DNA of 64,000 nucleotides from the NCBI GenBank assembly GCA_035222895.1, contig JAVYIG010000690.1, forward strand, positions 310,001-374,000. The letters run 5' to 3'. Numbering within the stretch: position 1 is the first letter of the stretch; each line of letters begins with the position of its first letter. The notes under the pieces were generated by a model, which had not been told where the DNA came from, did not search any database, and was given only the letters and a program-made list of their open reading frames with translations. Made by a program: the position numbers and the translations under genes. Below, one piece after another: positions 44,398 through 54,657 of this stretch. Source of the DNA: Strongylocentrotus droebachiensis. Its lineage: Eukaryota; Echinodermata; Echinoidea; Camarodonta; Strongylocentrotidae.

Positions 44398-45568
44398 TGT
44401 CTGGAGAAGTTGTTCTGAGTTGACCCGATGGCTCAATTATGAATTATCAACGATATTGGTATGGTATAATGATATTACAACACACTATTAGTTGGGACAG
44501 GAAAGTTCATTGAACTGTCTGGGACTCGGTTTTCATGATCCCTTCAGTTGTATCAAATTTTGATCCGTTCAAGCTGGTTTAAACTAGATGAGTTTAATAA
44601 TTGTCATGAATTTCCTTTAAAGGATATCTAAGTTTAAACCAACAAATAAAACAATACATAAGAGCATAAATGAAACAAAACTGTAAAAGAAAGAGGCCAT
44701 ATGGTAAGAAACTCCAATTAACATAATTCGTCTTTGAGCCTTGATGGATACCAATCACTTGCTCAAGCGCTTGTTGTAAAGATGTTAATCTAGCTATTAG
44801 ATACTTGACAAGTTCAGGGATTAAAGGAGATTGTAGCTACAGGGGCTCCTTCCACCACCTGTTCTTGACCCCAAAGGTTTAATTGTTCTAAAGTGACTCA
44901 CTAATTTTTCTGTTCATCTTTTTCACTGAGGTCAAGAGGAGACTGTGTAAGGAAGGGGCCATGCTATCGCAGGTGATGACGTGAAAGACCTGGGCGATAC
45001 CCTTCAAAGGCATACATGATATGACCATGCAAGGAGCTGATGTAAACAGTTATCTTTACAATTGACTTAACGCCCTTATGACTCTCAGTAATCTAAAAGA
45101 TTTTTGATTCCCCCTTCCCTTTCTTTAAGCATATAGCTTAATAGGGGAGAGGGAGAGGGAGAGACCAGGGTGAGGTATATGCCAAAGGAATACCAGATGC
45201 GACCAAGGAACTTGATGTAAATTAACAGGTACATGTATCTCACAGATAATTTGCTAAGAGCCAGGAGAATGTTCCTCAATTTAAAAGTAAACATGTTATG
45301 GTATAATGCCCTTCTGGCTCATAGATGATTTAACTCTCCTTCCCTTTTCTTAAAATATGGATAAATTGCATGATTTCAGCAAGACAACTTATAAACTGTC
45401 CATGCTTTGATAGAATCAACTTTTGTTTAAATCCTCCCAAATTTTGCTGAAAGGAAATTCAAAGTTTGAAGAGGCATAAATTTGCATAATCATCAGTCCT
45501 TTGTCATCATATGATATACTTTGTCATTATAACGACCTTGCCATTGCCCATTCTACATGACCTATTTT
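44398..45568. other. Old ~190-base duplication suspected 44940-45360
   Basis: GACCTGGGCGATACCCTTCA, then CATGCAAGGAGCTGATGTAAA is echoed by GACCAGGGTGAGGTATATGC, then ACCAAGGAACTTGATGTAAA. Each is followed by a CCCTT(C/A)TGGCTC-like half hairpin near 45070 and 45305. The match is weak. No gene is seen. Confidence 0.35.
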
Positions 45569-45570
45569 AA

Positions 45571-45655
45571 TTAACTCTTTGACAACAGGAACTAGGGGGG
45601 GGGGGTTCTGTGTAAAGCTTATGGGAATGTGAGAATTCAGTAGTGAAGGGGTTAA
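45571..45655. mobile_element. Very short TTAA-bounded repeat, copy 2
   Basis: TTAACTCTTTGACAACAGGA at the left and AGTAGTGAAGGGGTTAA at the right. GTAAAGCTTATGGGAAT in the middle matches 12739-12819. A G run (about 45596-45605) lies inside and another (45656-45666) just outside. Confidence 0.65.
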
Positions 45656-45666
45656 GGGGGGGGGGG

Positions 45667-46350
45667 GACAAGCTGAAAAGAGAAATGACAAATGACAATC
45701 CCAATGTCACGCAGAAGTACAGGAACCAATACCAAGGCTACCTTTCCATTGTTTTCAATGACAGCGGAAATAGGGGATTTTACTAATTTAACTGGTTGGT
45801 AATAAACTAAAACCCACAGGAAAAGGCATTTTATCATTGCTTCCTTATTTGTGATCAAGATTATTTTTCACTCCGCTCTGATGAAAGATCTTAATTGTTC
45901 TATCCCATTCGTTGCTGCCGAATCATTGATGGTTAAGTACCCAGGTATACGTGCACAGCTCATTATATCTGATTCCCCAGAAGATATCAAAGTTATTAAA
46001 AGGATATTTGTCACAAAACGATATCATGATGACAAATGACTTCCGCAACTGCATTTACACATAACAATAACTCCCCCATAATATTTATTTTATTACACGT
46101 TTTCTTTGAAGAAGAAATTTATTACGGCAATAAACTGTATGTCTAGCACGATCCTGAACACGAACAATAACAATAAACTGGAGATGTATGAGCAAGATAT
46201 CCTCAAAAGAACCACGCTGGAATAAAAGCAGCCATATATATGTGTGGCATTCAAACCATATGGCGAGAGTTTTCTCGATTGCCATGTAGTTGTTTTTTGT
46301 TTGTTTTTTGTTTGTTTTTTTGTAGTTCTAAGAGAATGTTTGATCTGCTG
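45667..46350. other. No supported gene
   Basis: A plus-strand frame (from ATG near 45881 to 46039, 52 codons) has a soluble, protein-like composition but no splice acceptor and no recognised family. A (GTTTTTT)n patch lies near 46290-46320. Confidence 0.25.
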
Positions 46351-46357
46351 ATAGCAT

Positions 46358-46412
46358 GAAGGGTGTTAATGAAACCATATACATTTACATGGAGTTAACG
46401 TCCTCTGGCTCT
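46358..46412. repeat. Short hairpin repeat, diverged copy
   Basis: GAAGGGTGTTAAT is inverted against GAGTTAACGTCCTCTGGCTC with several mismatches. Same family as 21965-22023. Confidence 0.5.
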
Positions 46413-46689
46413 CAAAAGACAAATATTTCAACACCATGTATAGTGTGGTTTAGACATGGACAGGTTCTTGCGTGACACAAAGTTTTGAAGGACATGAAAG
46501 GTATTTCAGGTCTTGTCTCCCAGACCAACTGATTCAAATCTGATAGTGCCTCTCATTATTTCCTTCCTTCCTTCATGAGTTCGATGAAAGAAGGTTTTGG
46601 TCAGGTGTAAAATTTCCCCATTCATTAATTTATAATTAAACAAAGGGCGTTATGACAGAATGTGATACATACTTCATGGGCAAGCTTCT

Positions 46690-46965
46690 ATTTATGTTGT
46701 ACAAATCCATTAGTCCTACAGGCTACTGGTTCTGTGTTCTATGGGATCTAAATGTTATTGGTCCTATATATGTCCTATTAGTTCTAAATCATATTAGTCA
46801 TATTGGTCCTGCACCTTATCAATTGCTCAAATGTCCTATATCAGTCAAATGTCTTATCGGTTTGATGTCCAATTAGCCATACATGTACTTCACACTAAAT
46901 TCCATTAGTCCTACATTGAATTGGTTCTTGGTAATTCTAAGTCCTAATAGTCCAATGAAAATAAT
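46690..46965. repeat. Degenerate TCCTATTAG-type repeat
   Basis: ATTAGTCCTA, ATTGGTCCTA, TGTCCTATTAG, TCATATTGGTCCTG, ATTAGTCCTACA and GTCCTAATAGTCC recur at irregular short intervals. It is probably an old minisatellite with a ~20-base core. Confidence 0.6.
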
Positions 46966-47388
46966 ATAACACTACCATCAATCCTACTCCTCACCACAAC
47001 GCTAGCACTATCAATAGAACCCATGGGACTAAAAACTGAAGAAAAGAAATCACAAAGGTTTGATATGATGTATTGCCTTGGACCATTGGGATGTAGAAGG
47101 ACTATAGAAATGGCTGATCTTTCTAAATTGTACAAATCCCTTTCAAGATGCTTTCTTTCATGTCTTCAACCGCCATTGGAAAGATGGAAATTTAAAAGGC
47201 TAGTGAAACCCCCTAACATACTCCTTCATAACCACAGCAGACATAGATGTATTCGTTGTCAGAGATGACACGCCACGCCCACTTATGTAATGAGCATTCT
47301 GACATTCAATTCGCCCATCGCATCCATCTTCCAACAAAGCAAACATTGTATGACTCTTACTACTATAGTCAAACTGTCTTTTGAAAGA
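46966..47388. other. No recognised feature
   Basis: The frames at 46944-47135 (minus) and 47023-47268 (plus) have no recognisable domain. Confidence 0.35.
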
Positions 47389-47390
47389 AA

Positions 47391-47437
47391 GAAGGGTGTT
47401 AGCACTTATACTTGTACATTGATCTAATGCCCTTCTA
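47391..47437. repeat. Short hairpin repeat copy
   Basis: GAAGGGTGTTA is inverted against TAATGCCCTTC around a loop of about 23 bases. Confidence 0.6.
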
Positions 47438-47663
47438 GGTCCAAACAGACAATATCATTCTCACAGCAAGTTATGGAGACCAGTTTGGAAGCTATTTTAT
47501 GGTTATAGTTCATATGGGACCAGCCTTTAAACTTGTTTAACTTTACACATTTTGGTCAGTGGCAATGAATAAGCTTTAGGAAGGAAATCAAAGCCTTTAA
47601 AGAGGAGTGATCGGGATTAACTGTAAGTATTTCTTAGATGACCAACAATAGAACCATTTGTTA

Positions 47664-48250
47664 AGAGCCAGAACAGCATTAACACTGTCTTAAAGGTACT
47701 ATGTCCCATTTGCAGGCCAAAAAAATGAAAAAGTTAAATTCCAACTGCATTTGAAAGATAATACTAATTTAGAACTTCCCTAAAAAAGGTGGGGCTTGAA
47801 ACTGTCTTCAAGTGGGAAAATAACGACTATTAGTTGTCGAATCGACTTTAGGGCTATAGAGCCCAAAAGTAATAGTCTTGATTTTCAGACAATTGTACCA
47901 AATGGTCATACGTTTTATGCTGCGCAAAGATTCAATCAGTTTAATCTTGGCCATCACAAGAAGTGGGTTACTGATGTAGACAAATGCTCATGTACCCTTT
48001 ACAACTCTTTTCATGTATGTTATTACCAAAGAAGAAAAAAAAGCCAGTCAGTAACTCAATAGTGTCTAACAGTGAAGTCTAGCAAGTAAACAGGTTTCCT
48101 TGCATAATTTGAATATGAGGACACTGCTAACGTTTAAATTTCACAGATAGGACATACATGACATATTCATAATTCCTGCAAAGTTCTACAGAATTTGAGG
48201 TTGGCTGCAAAAGGGACATAGTACCTTTAAAAGCAATGCCCTTCTGGCAC
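47664..48250. repeat. Short hairpin repeat split by a TTAA MITE
   Basis: The left arm GAGCCAGAACAGCATTAAC lies at 47666 and the right arm AATGCCCTTCTGGC at 48236. They are separated by the MITE at 47694-48226, which landed in the loop. This shows that the hairpin family is older than this MITE insertion. Confidence 0.75.
47694..48226. mobile_element. 533-base TTAA MITE
   Basis: TTAA flanks both ends (47690-47693 and 48227-48230). The termini AGGTACTATGTCCCATTTGC and, inverted, AGGTACTATGTCCCTTTTGC differ at one of 20 positions. The first five bases AGGTA are shared with the nested element at 15784. It carries no transposase; the plus-strand frame 47796-48062 is internal to it. Confidence 0.92.
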
Positions 48251-48282
48251 TCTGTGGACAAAATATCCTTGATAACCACTTA

Positions 48283-48806
48283 TACTCTTTTCACACTGGC
48301 AATATTTTGCTTAACCCCGTACTATAGGTGGGGTTAAGGGGGGGGTCTTAGCCCCACCTATAGTACGGGGTTAAGCCTATTCCACTTTCTGTTCAGACTG
48401 GTTTTTACCAAAGTGGGCTAAAGTTGGCTAACCCCACCTATAGTACGGGGTTAACTAACCCTGCAAAATAGCAGGGCTAACTCCGCAATTGTGGTGGTAA
48501 CTCCTGCTAACCCCGCAATTGCGGTGCTAAGCAAATGAATGAGAACAGAAACGAAAAATAGTCCGGTACTACGCAATGGAGCGTATCGCAGCTGGCCAGA
48601 TGCGAAGTATGTCCAATCATAACATGCACGATATCCGGGGTTAACGAAATGCAGTGAGAACAGCGGGAATTTTCTTATTCCGGAATAGGCGCTAGTACGG
48701 GACTAAAAACAGCGTGTGTGAAAAGCCAAAAAAAATAGTCCGGGGTTAAGGATAGTACGGGGCTAAGCAAAGTACGGGGTTAAGCAAAACCAGTGTGAAA
48801 AGAGTA
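48283..48806. mobile_element. Harbinger-like MITE with internal hairpins
   Basis: It begins TACTCTTTTCACACTGG and ends CCAGTGTGAAAAGAGTA, perfect over 17 bases, with TTA on both sides (48280-48282 and 48807-48809). GTACTAT(A)G, GTACGGGG and GGGGTTA blocks repeat in both orientations. Three-base TTA duplications fit PIF/Harbinger. It is 524 bases with no transposase. Confidence 0.92.
48310..48375. repeat. 29-base hairpin inside the MITE
   Basis: The arm at 48310-48338, starting CTTAACCCCGTACTATAGG, is inverted at 48347-48375 with one mismatch. The loop is 8 bases and G rich. Confidence 0.95.
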
Positions 48807-48809
48807 TTA

Positions 48810-49016
48810 GGTGACTCAATACCTGTATATAGCTACACAGGCTAACATGTGACAAAAATGTTACGGTTGCGGCTGGTGATTCTTTTTCATGTTGATTAAA
48901 AAAGAGAAAATAAGGCCATCCTTTACATTCATCTACCACATGAACCACAAATTGAGGTCAGACAAAAAGGGAAAGTTATTATGCTCATGTCCTAAATGAG
49001 AAAATTGTTTTTTTTT
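48810..49016. other. No recognised feature
   Basis: Short spacer. It ends in a T run immediately before (plus-strand sense) the candidate splice site. Confidence 0.35.
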
Positions 49017-49175
49017 ACTTACCTGATAGGTTGGAAGTGGATGTGAGAGGATGGTGGGCATCAAGATGTTTCATGAAAAAGGAAAGAAAGAAAGAAAGAA
49101 CATATATTAATGATTTATATCCAGTAAGCATGATGTAATGTGTATTTATTATATAGATAGCAAGAAGAATATAAA
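49015..49175 (-). promoter_or_regulatory. Candidate recursive (ratchet) splice site
   Basis: On the minus strand the sequence reads CCAACCTATCAG|GTAAGTAA, with the boundary between 49023 and 49022. No AG occurs on that strand for about 150 bases upstream (49025-49175). A CTTT-repeat pyrimidine tract (about 49077-49100) and a C/T-rich stretch lead to the CAG. The design matches the site at 23150, including GTAAGTAA followed by an A-rich run. Inferred function: stepwise removal of a very long intron. An alternative is a first exon starting at the ATG at 49074-49072 and ending at this donor. Confidence 0.42.
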
Positions 49176-49425
49176 CTTTTTATTCCAAATTATTACATGA
49201 GTTTCTACCCTTCTTGCTCTTAACCCTTTGAGAAGGGGCCTCAAGTAATTCTCCGGCTGGAGTCTATTGGATATATGTTATATAGCAAAATCAAATTCGG
49301 CATCAACGGGTGAACAGATGATTTGATATGACATCAAATTGTCAAGATTTTTCAGAAAGAAAGGTGATTCATAGAGACAAAAAAGAGATGTATTATCAAA
49401 CTCTCATTTAATACCTCTTATGCTG

Positions 49426-49484
49426 AGAGCCAGAAGGGCATTAACTCTGTGTTGAAACATATGAGTTATAGTGCCCTTCTGGAT
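49426..49484. repeat. Short hairpin repeat, best-preserved copy
   Basis: AGAGCCAGAAGGGCATTAAC is inverted against GTTATAGTGCCCTTCTGG around a loop of about 20 bases. Diagnostic copy for the family. Confidence 0.8.
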
Positions 49485-50974
49485 GTCAGTCTCAACAGAC
49501 GATCTATTCATCATTTGATATCTCTGACTTTTGAGAGCAAGAAGCCTAAGATATCAATGAGTTTAATAATATACATCTCTTTTATTTCTCTATGAATCAT
49601 CTTTCTTTCTGAATAACCTTGACTGTTGGATCACACATCAAATCATCTTTTGACCAGTTCAAGTGAGGTCAATTTGCATGATTTTGCTATTTATAACACA
49701 TATTTTCAATAGACTTTCAGCAGATAATAAAATATACGATTAAATAACAGGTTATCAGGTGACCACACAGAAGGTGATCATATACATCAAACATTTCTAT
49801 ATTCCATAATTAATATTTCATAACTCTTTTGAAGCAAGACCAATATAAATTTTCTACAATGCAGCAGTGCTGGAGGTCTCTGCCCTACATTTATCTCCCT
49901 GGATGTCACGCCGAGGTCAGATATGATTTATCTCAAAAATTCAGAGACAAAAGAGAAGTTAGAATGAACCCTATCACCCTTTCATGAATAAGACAACAAC
50001 ATAAGGATGTGGTTCTTGCATGACATGAAACGCGAATTTAAATGCGATATCAAACGTAATGATACTGACATCTGTCTGCGCTAAAATGAGACGTATTGCA
50101 TTACTCCATGAACATTGTGTAAAGGGTGTTCACACTTGTGACTAATCTCTCCTCTGCACAAGTTATGCTTATTATGAAGGCAGCTTCATGAATAATAATG
50201 TGTGAGTATATTCCTCCCTCCTTAAAAATAGTAAACTTGAAACAATAGGCCACATTAACACTTGCAGATGTTTTGTGTGTTCAAATGAATTGTCTTTTTT
50301 TTCATGAAGACAGGCACTGATGAAAGAATGTTAGATGTCAAATAATTCCACATTAAACTTTTGTATTACCATTTAGCTGGGTACGAATGATACATGTATA
50401 TGAAATATTGAAACATACATCTAGAGCTGGTGCATAACATTCATATTAACTTTGCAAGATATCAACGATAATTAGCGATGCATTCACACTCGTTATCTTG
50501 ATACATTAAAAAACATCCTTTTTCTCCAGAGAAAACACCTAAAGTTAACCACGAGTAAACGAGCCCACACCCTCATATCCCTTTCTTATCTCAATCACAT
50601 CGACCACACATGAACAGAAAAAAATGATAAGCATAACTGCATATCGAATGGGACAGATAACGAGTGCCTTGGGAGTTACATGAATGATGTGAAGGTATAA
50701 TGAAGAAACAAGTGAGAACTCAACCAGCTCTTGGCCTAATAACCTAATACATGTTCACAATGTACAGAGACAGCCTAGTAAATCACTGGCTGACTGACAA
50801 CACAGATGCAATTCAAACAACAATAATTGAATCAAATATAAGAGCATAATTTTATCAAATACATGAATTTCGCAGGTAGATTCGAAATGTGTTACTAGGG
50901 AACAAACTTATGTAAAATCTGAGTCGGTACGGTGAAGCCCTGATCAAACCAAATTCCTTACAGGTGTATTATCA
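49485..50974. other. No recognised feature
   Basis: Just beyond the hairpin, GATATCAATGAGTTTAATAA and ATTTCTCTATGAATC partly mirror 49320-49410 in inverse, which suggests a larger inverted duplication centred near 49460. Otherwise AT-rich DNA with no gene. Confidence 0.35.
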
Positions 50975-50978
50975 TTAA

Positions 50979-51220
50979 AGCCCAAATTGTTTCACTTAAA
51001 TTGTATCATAATGTGAAAGAGGATATTATTTAGAATATATAATTTGGGTTTTATGTTGTACGCAGAAAACCTAAATTTTGTATTCTTTCATCAATATTCT
51101 ACTTCAAATACCTTTGTTTAAAAAATCCTTGCAGAAATGTGTCTTAAATGACATCCTCTTTCACATTATGATACAATTTAAGTGAAATTTTTCCATCAAA
51201 TTTTTGGTGAATTTGGGGCT
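50979..51220. mobile_element. 242-base TTAA MITE
   Basis: TTAA flanks both ends (50975-50978 and 51221-51224). The termini are AGCCCAAATT and, inverted, AGCCCCAAATT. Further in, the arms share an identical 35-base block starting TTTCACTTAAATTGTATCAT. The right arm holds about 27 extra bases before that block. A fragment of this family lies at 35941-36015. Confidence 0.9.
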
Positions 51221-51224
51221 TTAA

Positions 51225-52100
51225 ACATGATCATAATGTATGAACACAGCCCTTAAAAGTCACTGGGTGACAGCTCCAATGCTTGGGTGCTTCAAACTTC
51301 ACTGTAAAATTGTAGTTATTTTCAAAGGAGTACAGACTATAGGCTATATCCTTACATACATACACAGACCCTCAAAGCAAATCACCCTGTGCAATTTGGC
51401 GAGCTGTGTGGCACATCTCTTCGGGTCATTGGTCATGTTATGAGGCTAAACACGCCCCTCCGAAATAATCTTTGATACCCACTATCCTTATTTTCCCTTT
51501 CTTTTTCTTTCCTCTTCTTCTTTTCATGATGGACACATAGCCCAATCACACCTGTCCACAGTTTTGAACAACTGCTGAGCTGTAAACTAAATCGCCATGG
51601 TAATTTCTCATCATGCAAAGGTTTTTATATACCTTGTCTCCTAAAGGTATTTCTCTACTACTCTTGAATATTCCCCTTACTTCATACCAAGGAATGGTCT
51701 TTATCTAAAATCTTGTTTTATATATGTTTCTAAGTAATACACACAAAAACATTGTACAGGGATAACACATGTTTTCACCCAATGTTCTGTACAAAGTGCT
51801 GCAATGGAAATATGTCAGTACCTGAAAACTGACATCCCTTCATTAATTGTCATGGCTCTATATCAGAATCAACACCCACATTTAAAGGCTCTAATGTATT
51901 TCATACTTAAGATTGCTTTGGAAAAAGGTGACTGAAAATAAAACAAAAGAAAATTGAAGCCACCATCACATTTTATCTTTGTATTGTGAATTTGAAGCAT
52001 TGTGCACTACTGTACTACTTTAAAAATAATGAATATATGAAGAAAGTATGAAACTGAGAATTGCTATTAGAAAAAGTTGGTGAAGAACATCCGTTTAGAA
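51225..52100. other. No supported gene
   Basis: A minus-strand ATG at 51615-51613 opens a frame that ends at CAG|GTGTGA after about 21 codons. The donor is poor and no family is recognised. Confidence 0.3.
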
Positions 52101-52104
52101 CAAA

Positions 52105-52530
52105 GAAATACTGTATGCTATTATTGGAAAGGAAGACATAACATCAGGGAAAAAGAGAATCTGACCAACCAGATAGAATTAAAAACTTTGATGGCGAACT
52201 GATGCATCAGACACTAGCTCCTACAAAGAGATCTTACAAAGTAACAAACTTATCAAAAATTTAAGTTGTGACTGTGAAGCGGTGAAGGCATTAAAACACG
52301 GAATCACAGAAAAGTACAAATATAGCAATATGACTATACTTGAAAAGAAAGACATAAACACAAGCACGGTAAGGAATTATAAAACCAGTTAAATAAGAAT
52401 TTAGAAAGTTTGATAGCAAACTGATGCATCATTAGATACTAGCTCCTACAAAAAGATCTTACAAAGTACCAAACTTATCCAAGATTTGAGTCAACACGAC
52501 ACCATGAAGCTGTCAATTTCACCTATACAT
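52105..52530. repeat. Tandem duplication, 222-base period
   Basis: AACTGATGCATCA lies at 52197 and 52419. Both are followed by ACTAGCTCCTACAAA, AGATCTTACAAAGTA and CAAACTTATC. Confidence 0.88.
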
Positions 52531-52727
52531 TAAAAGGTAGTGCAATGAGCCGAGAATGAATTAATCCACGATAATGCCACAAGGTATGCTACTAAGGAGG
52601 CGAAAATAAACAATGTTCCTTTGACGACATTAATTTTATAGGCAGATGAATAAGAAGCCTTACATTTACAAGGTGACAGCGAAATTCCACATTCTAGTCA
52701 ACACTTGGAAGCCTAGTGACTGACTTA

Positions 52728-53130
52728 TGGGTTGTTCACACTGGAGGAAATACATACGAATCAAAGAAACGTTGTATAAAGACTCATCGTACAGCGAACA
52801 GAGTATACAGACTAGAAAACAACATCTTATAGTCTGTAGAGAAATGTTGTATAAACAAAATAAAGTTAAAGAGGTCGATTGATATGTCAGCTGGCTAATC
52901 ATCAGTGTACGATCATAATAAGCCCCGCCCATTTATACAATTTTTGTATGATACAGCATTCACACTAGAGCAGGATCCAGATTCTTTATTGAGATTATAT
53001 GCGTTTTTTTGTTACCGGTATAGAACGTTTCATTACACAACGTTTCTTTATATGACATTCAGACTAGAAAAAAAGGTAAGTACTCATTATATACTGTAGC
53101 TACGCAATGAATTATGATAGTGTGAACACA
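52728..53130. mobile_element. Harbinger-like MITE
   Basis: The left end TGGGTTGTTCACACTGG and the right end, inverted, TGTGTTCACACTAT are flanked by TTA (52725-52727 and 53131-53133). The TTCACACTGG core links it to 48283-48806. Degenerate CATTCA(C/G)ACTAGA blocks repeat inside. The plus-strand frame 52905-53099, ending near a GTAAGT, and the minus-strand frame 52666-52932 lie mostly within it. Confidence 0.65.
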
Positions 53131-53133
53131 TTA

Positions 53134-54360
53134 TGTTGTTCCAGGTATTATGAAATGGATCATCATGATAAGTCTACCTGGTAGAATACAAGGAATGGGG
53201 TGTGTTCACATGAGATTCAGCAAATTTTAAGTTAAGTCCTGTGTGAACCTTGATGCTGTGTTTTGACCATGTTAATTTCACAGTGACCGAATGGAGGAGC
53301 CTGGGAGGACAAATTTAAAAAGAGTTCCTTTTCGCTGGGAGGGGACAGAAATGATCGTATTTATTACCTAGCTCTACCAAATTCTGTGCAGTGATGCACA
53401 GGACTTTGAAGTAATAGCATCATTATACTTCAAGGGAATCCTGTCTATTTAGTCCATTATTTCAGTCCTTACAAGTAGGAATATTTGAGGAGCTGGGGTA
53501 CAATAGGCAAAAGGGAAAACTTTGCCGTAAATTGCTACTTTTACTTCAGTTTTTTGAGACAGGAATGTTCCTAGCTAAGTTGAAATTACATACGCAGTGT
53601 CGAAGAAAAGCTTGTTAGTAAACAGCTACAGTTAGCACAATGCATTCTCCACATTTCAGCTATTCCATGTAGCATAAAAAACAAATATTTGAGGAGCTTT
53701 AATACTTCCAGAGTTCATGAACTTTACTGGAAAACAGTTTGTAAATCAGACATGAAGTGTCGTTTGTATCCTGTACATGAAATAGAAAAGTCATAAAGCT
53801 TGTACCTTTAGTAGCACTTTACATAAACTCCAAAAACAATGGGTTATGTTTCTAAAGCAATAAACACTACATTCACACAAATGTAATACCATGCAGATAA
53901 TCTGAAGGAATTATGGAGCAACATCCCCCAGCTGAGGCCCCAATCCCCCACCCTCCCCCAACAAAAAAAAACTTTGTATGTTAATGTGTTCTCAATGTGA
54001 CTTCTTTGACTTGATGAACAACCTGACTCTTGAGAACGTACAAGCTATTTCAGATATTTTTCAAAGAGAAATTAAAGAAGGGATTAGTTGGGGGGCTACA
54101 TGTTTGTTGTCATTTAAGCGTCTTCCCCTAGTGACGTCAAAGTCCGGAGATTACAATTAAGGGGCTACTGGTATTCTTGTAAATAATAGAAGTACCGGTA
54201 GCCAGATGATGGTTTCCTGATGAAGGCAATGATTTGGCCTACTTCAAAATGCTCATGAGTTCGGAAATCTTTTTCAGGAGATACTGCGTTCATAAGAATC
54301 GGTTTGATTATTCGATTTGGAGGAAAAAGTTTATCTGCGAGATTTCAACCACAACATGTT
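53134..54360. other. No supported gene
   Basis: A plus-strand ATG frame (53978-54160, 60 codons) is helical and protein-like but has a poor start context and no splice signals. A small TGTTCACA/TGTGTGAAC inverted pair lies at 53195-53255. Confidence 0.25.
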
Positions 54361-54367
54361 TCTCTAT

Positions 54368-54657
54368 AGGCCTCACTTCATCAGATCGGGTTTGCCAAAT
54401 AACCCGCTATTTTAACTGTCCCGATCGCAAGTTAGCCAGTTAATTTGCATCCTTATCAGCCAGCAGTTGCAATTAGCAGGATATTTGGTCGAGAAAATAT
54501 CCTGCTATTTGGGAAATAGTGGGCTAATTAGCGCCCGTCCAAGCTATTTTGTGATGATTGTATCGGTCTGGTGAAGACGCAGTTTCGAGCTTCGGGATTA
54601 TCCCGAGTCTGAAAATAACGGGTTATTTGGCAAACTCAAGTTGATGAAGACAAGCCT
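54368..54657. mobile_element. Long-inverted-repeat element, copy D
   Basis: It starts AGGCCTCACTTCATCAGATC and ends AACTCAAGTTGATGAAGACA then AGCCT. Interior blocks GGTTTGCCAAATAACCCGCT and ATCGGTCTGGTGAAGACGCA match copies A-C. It is more diverged and shorter, and no duplication is visible. Confidence 0.78.

Noticed and set aside
52905-53099. Coding exon ending at a GTAAGT donor
   Set aside because: It lies wholly inside the Harbinger-like MITE at 52728-53130 and spans its internal repeats.
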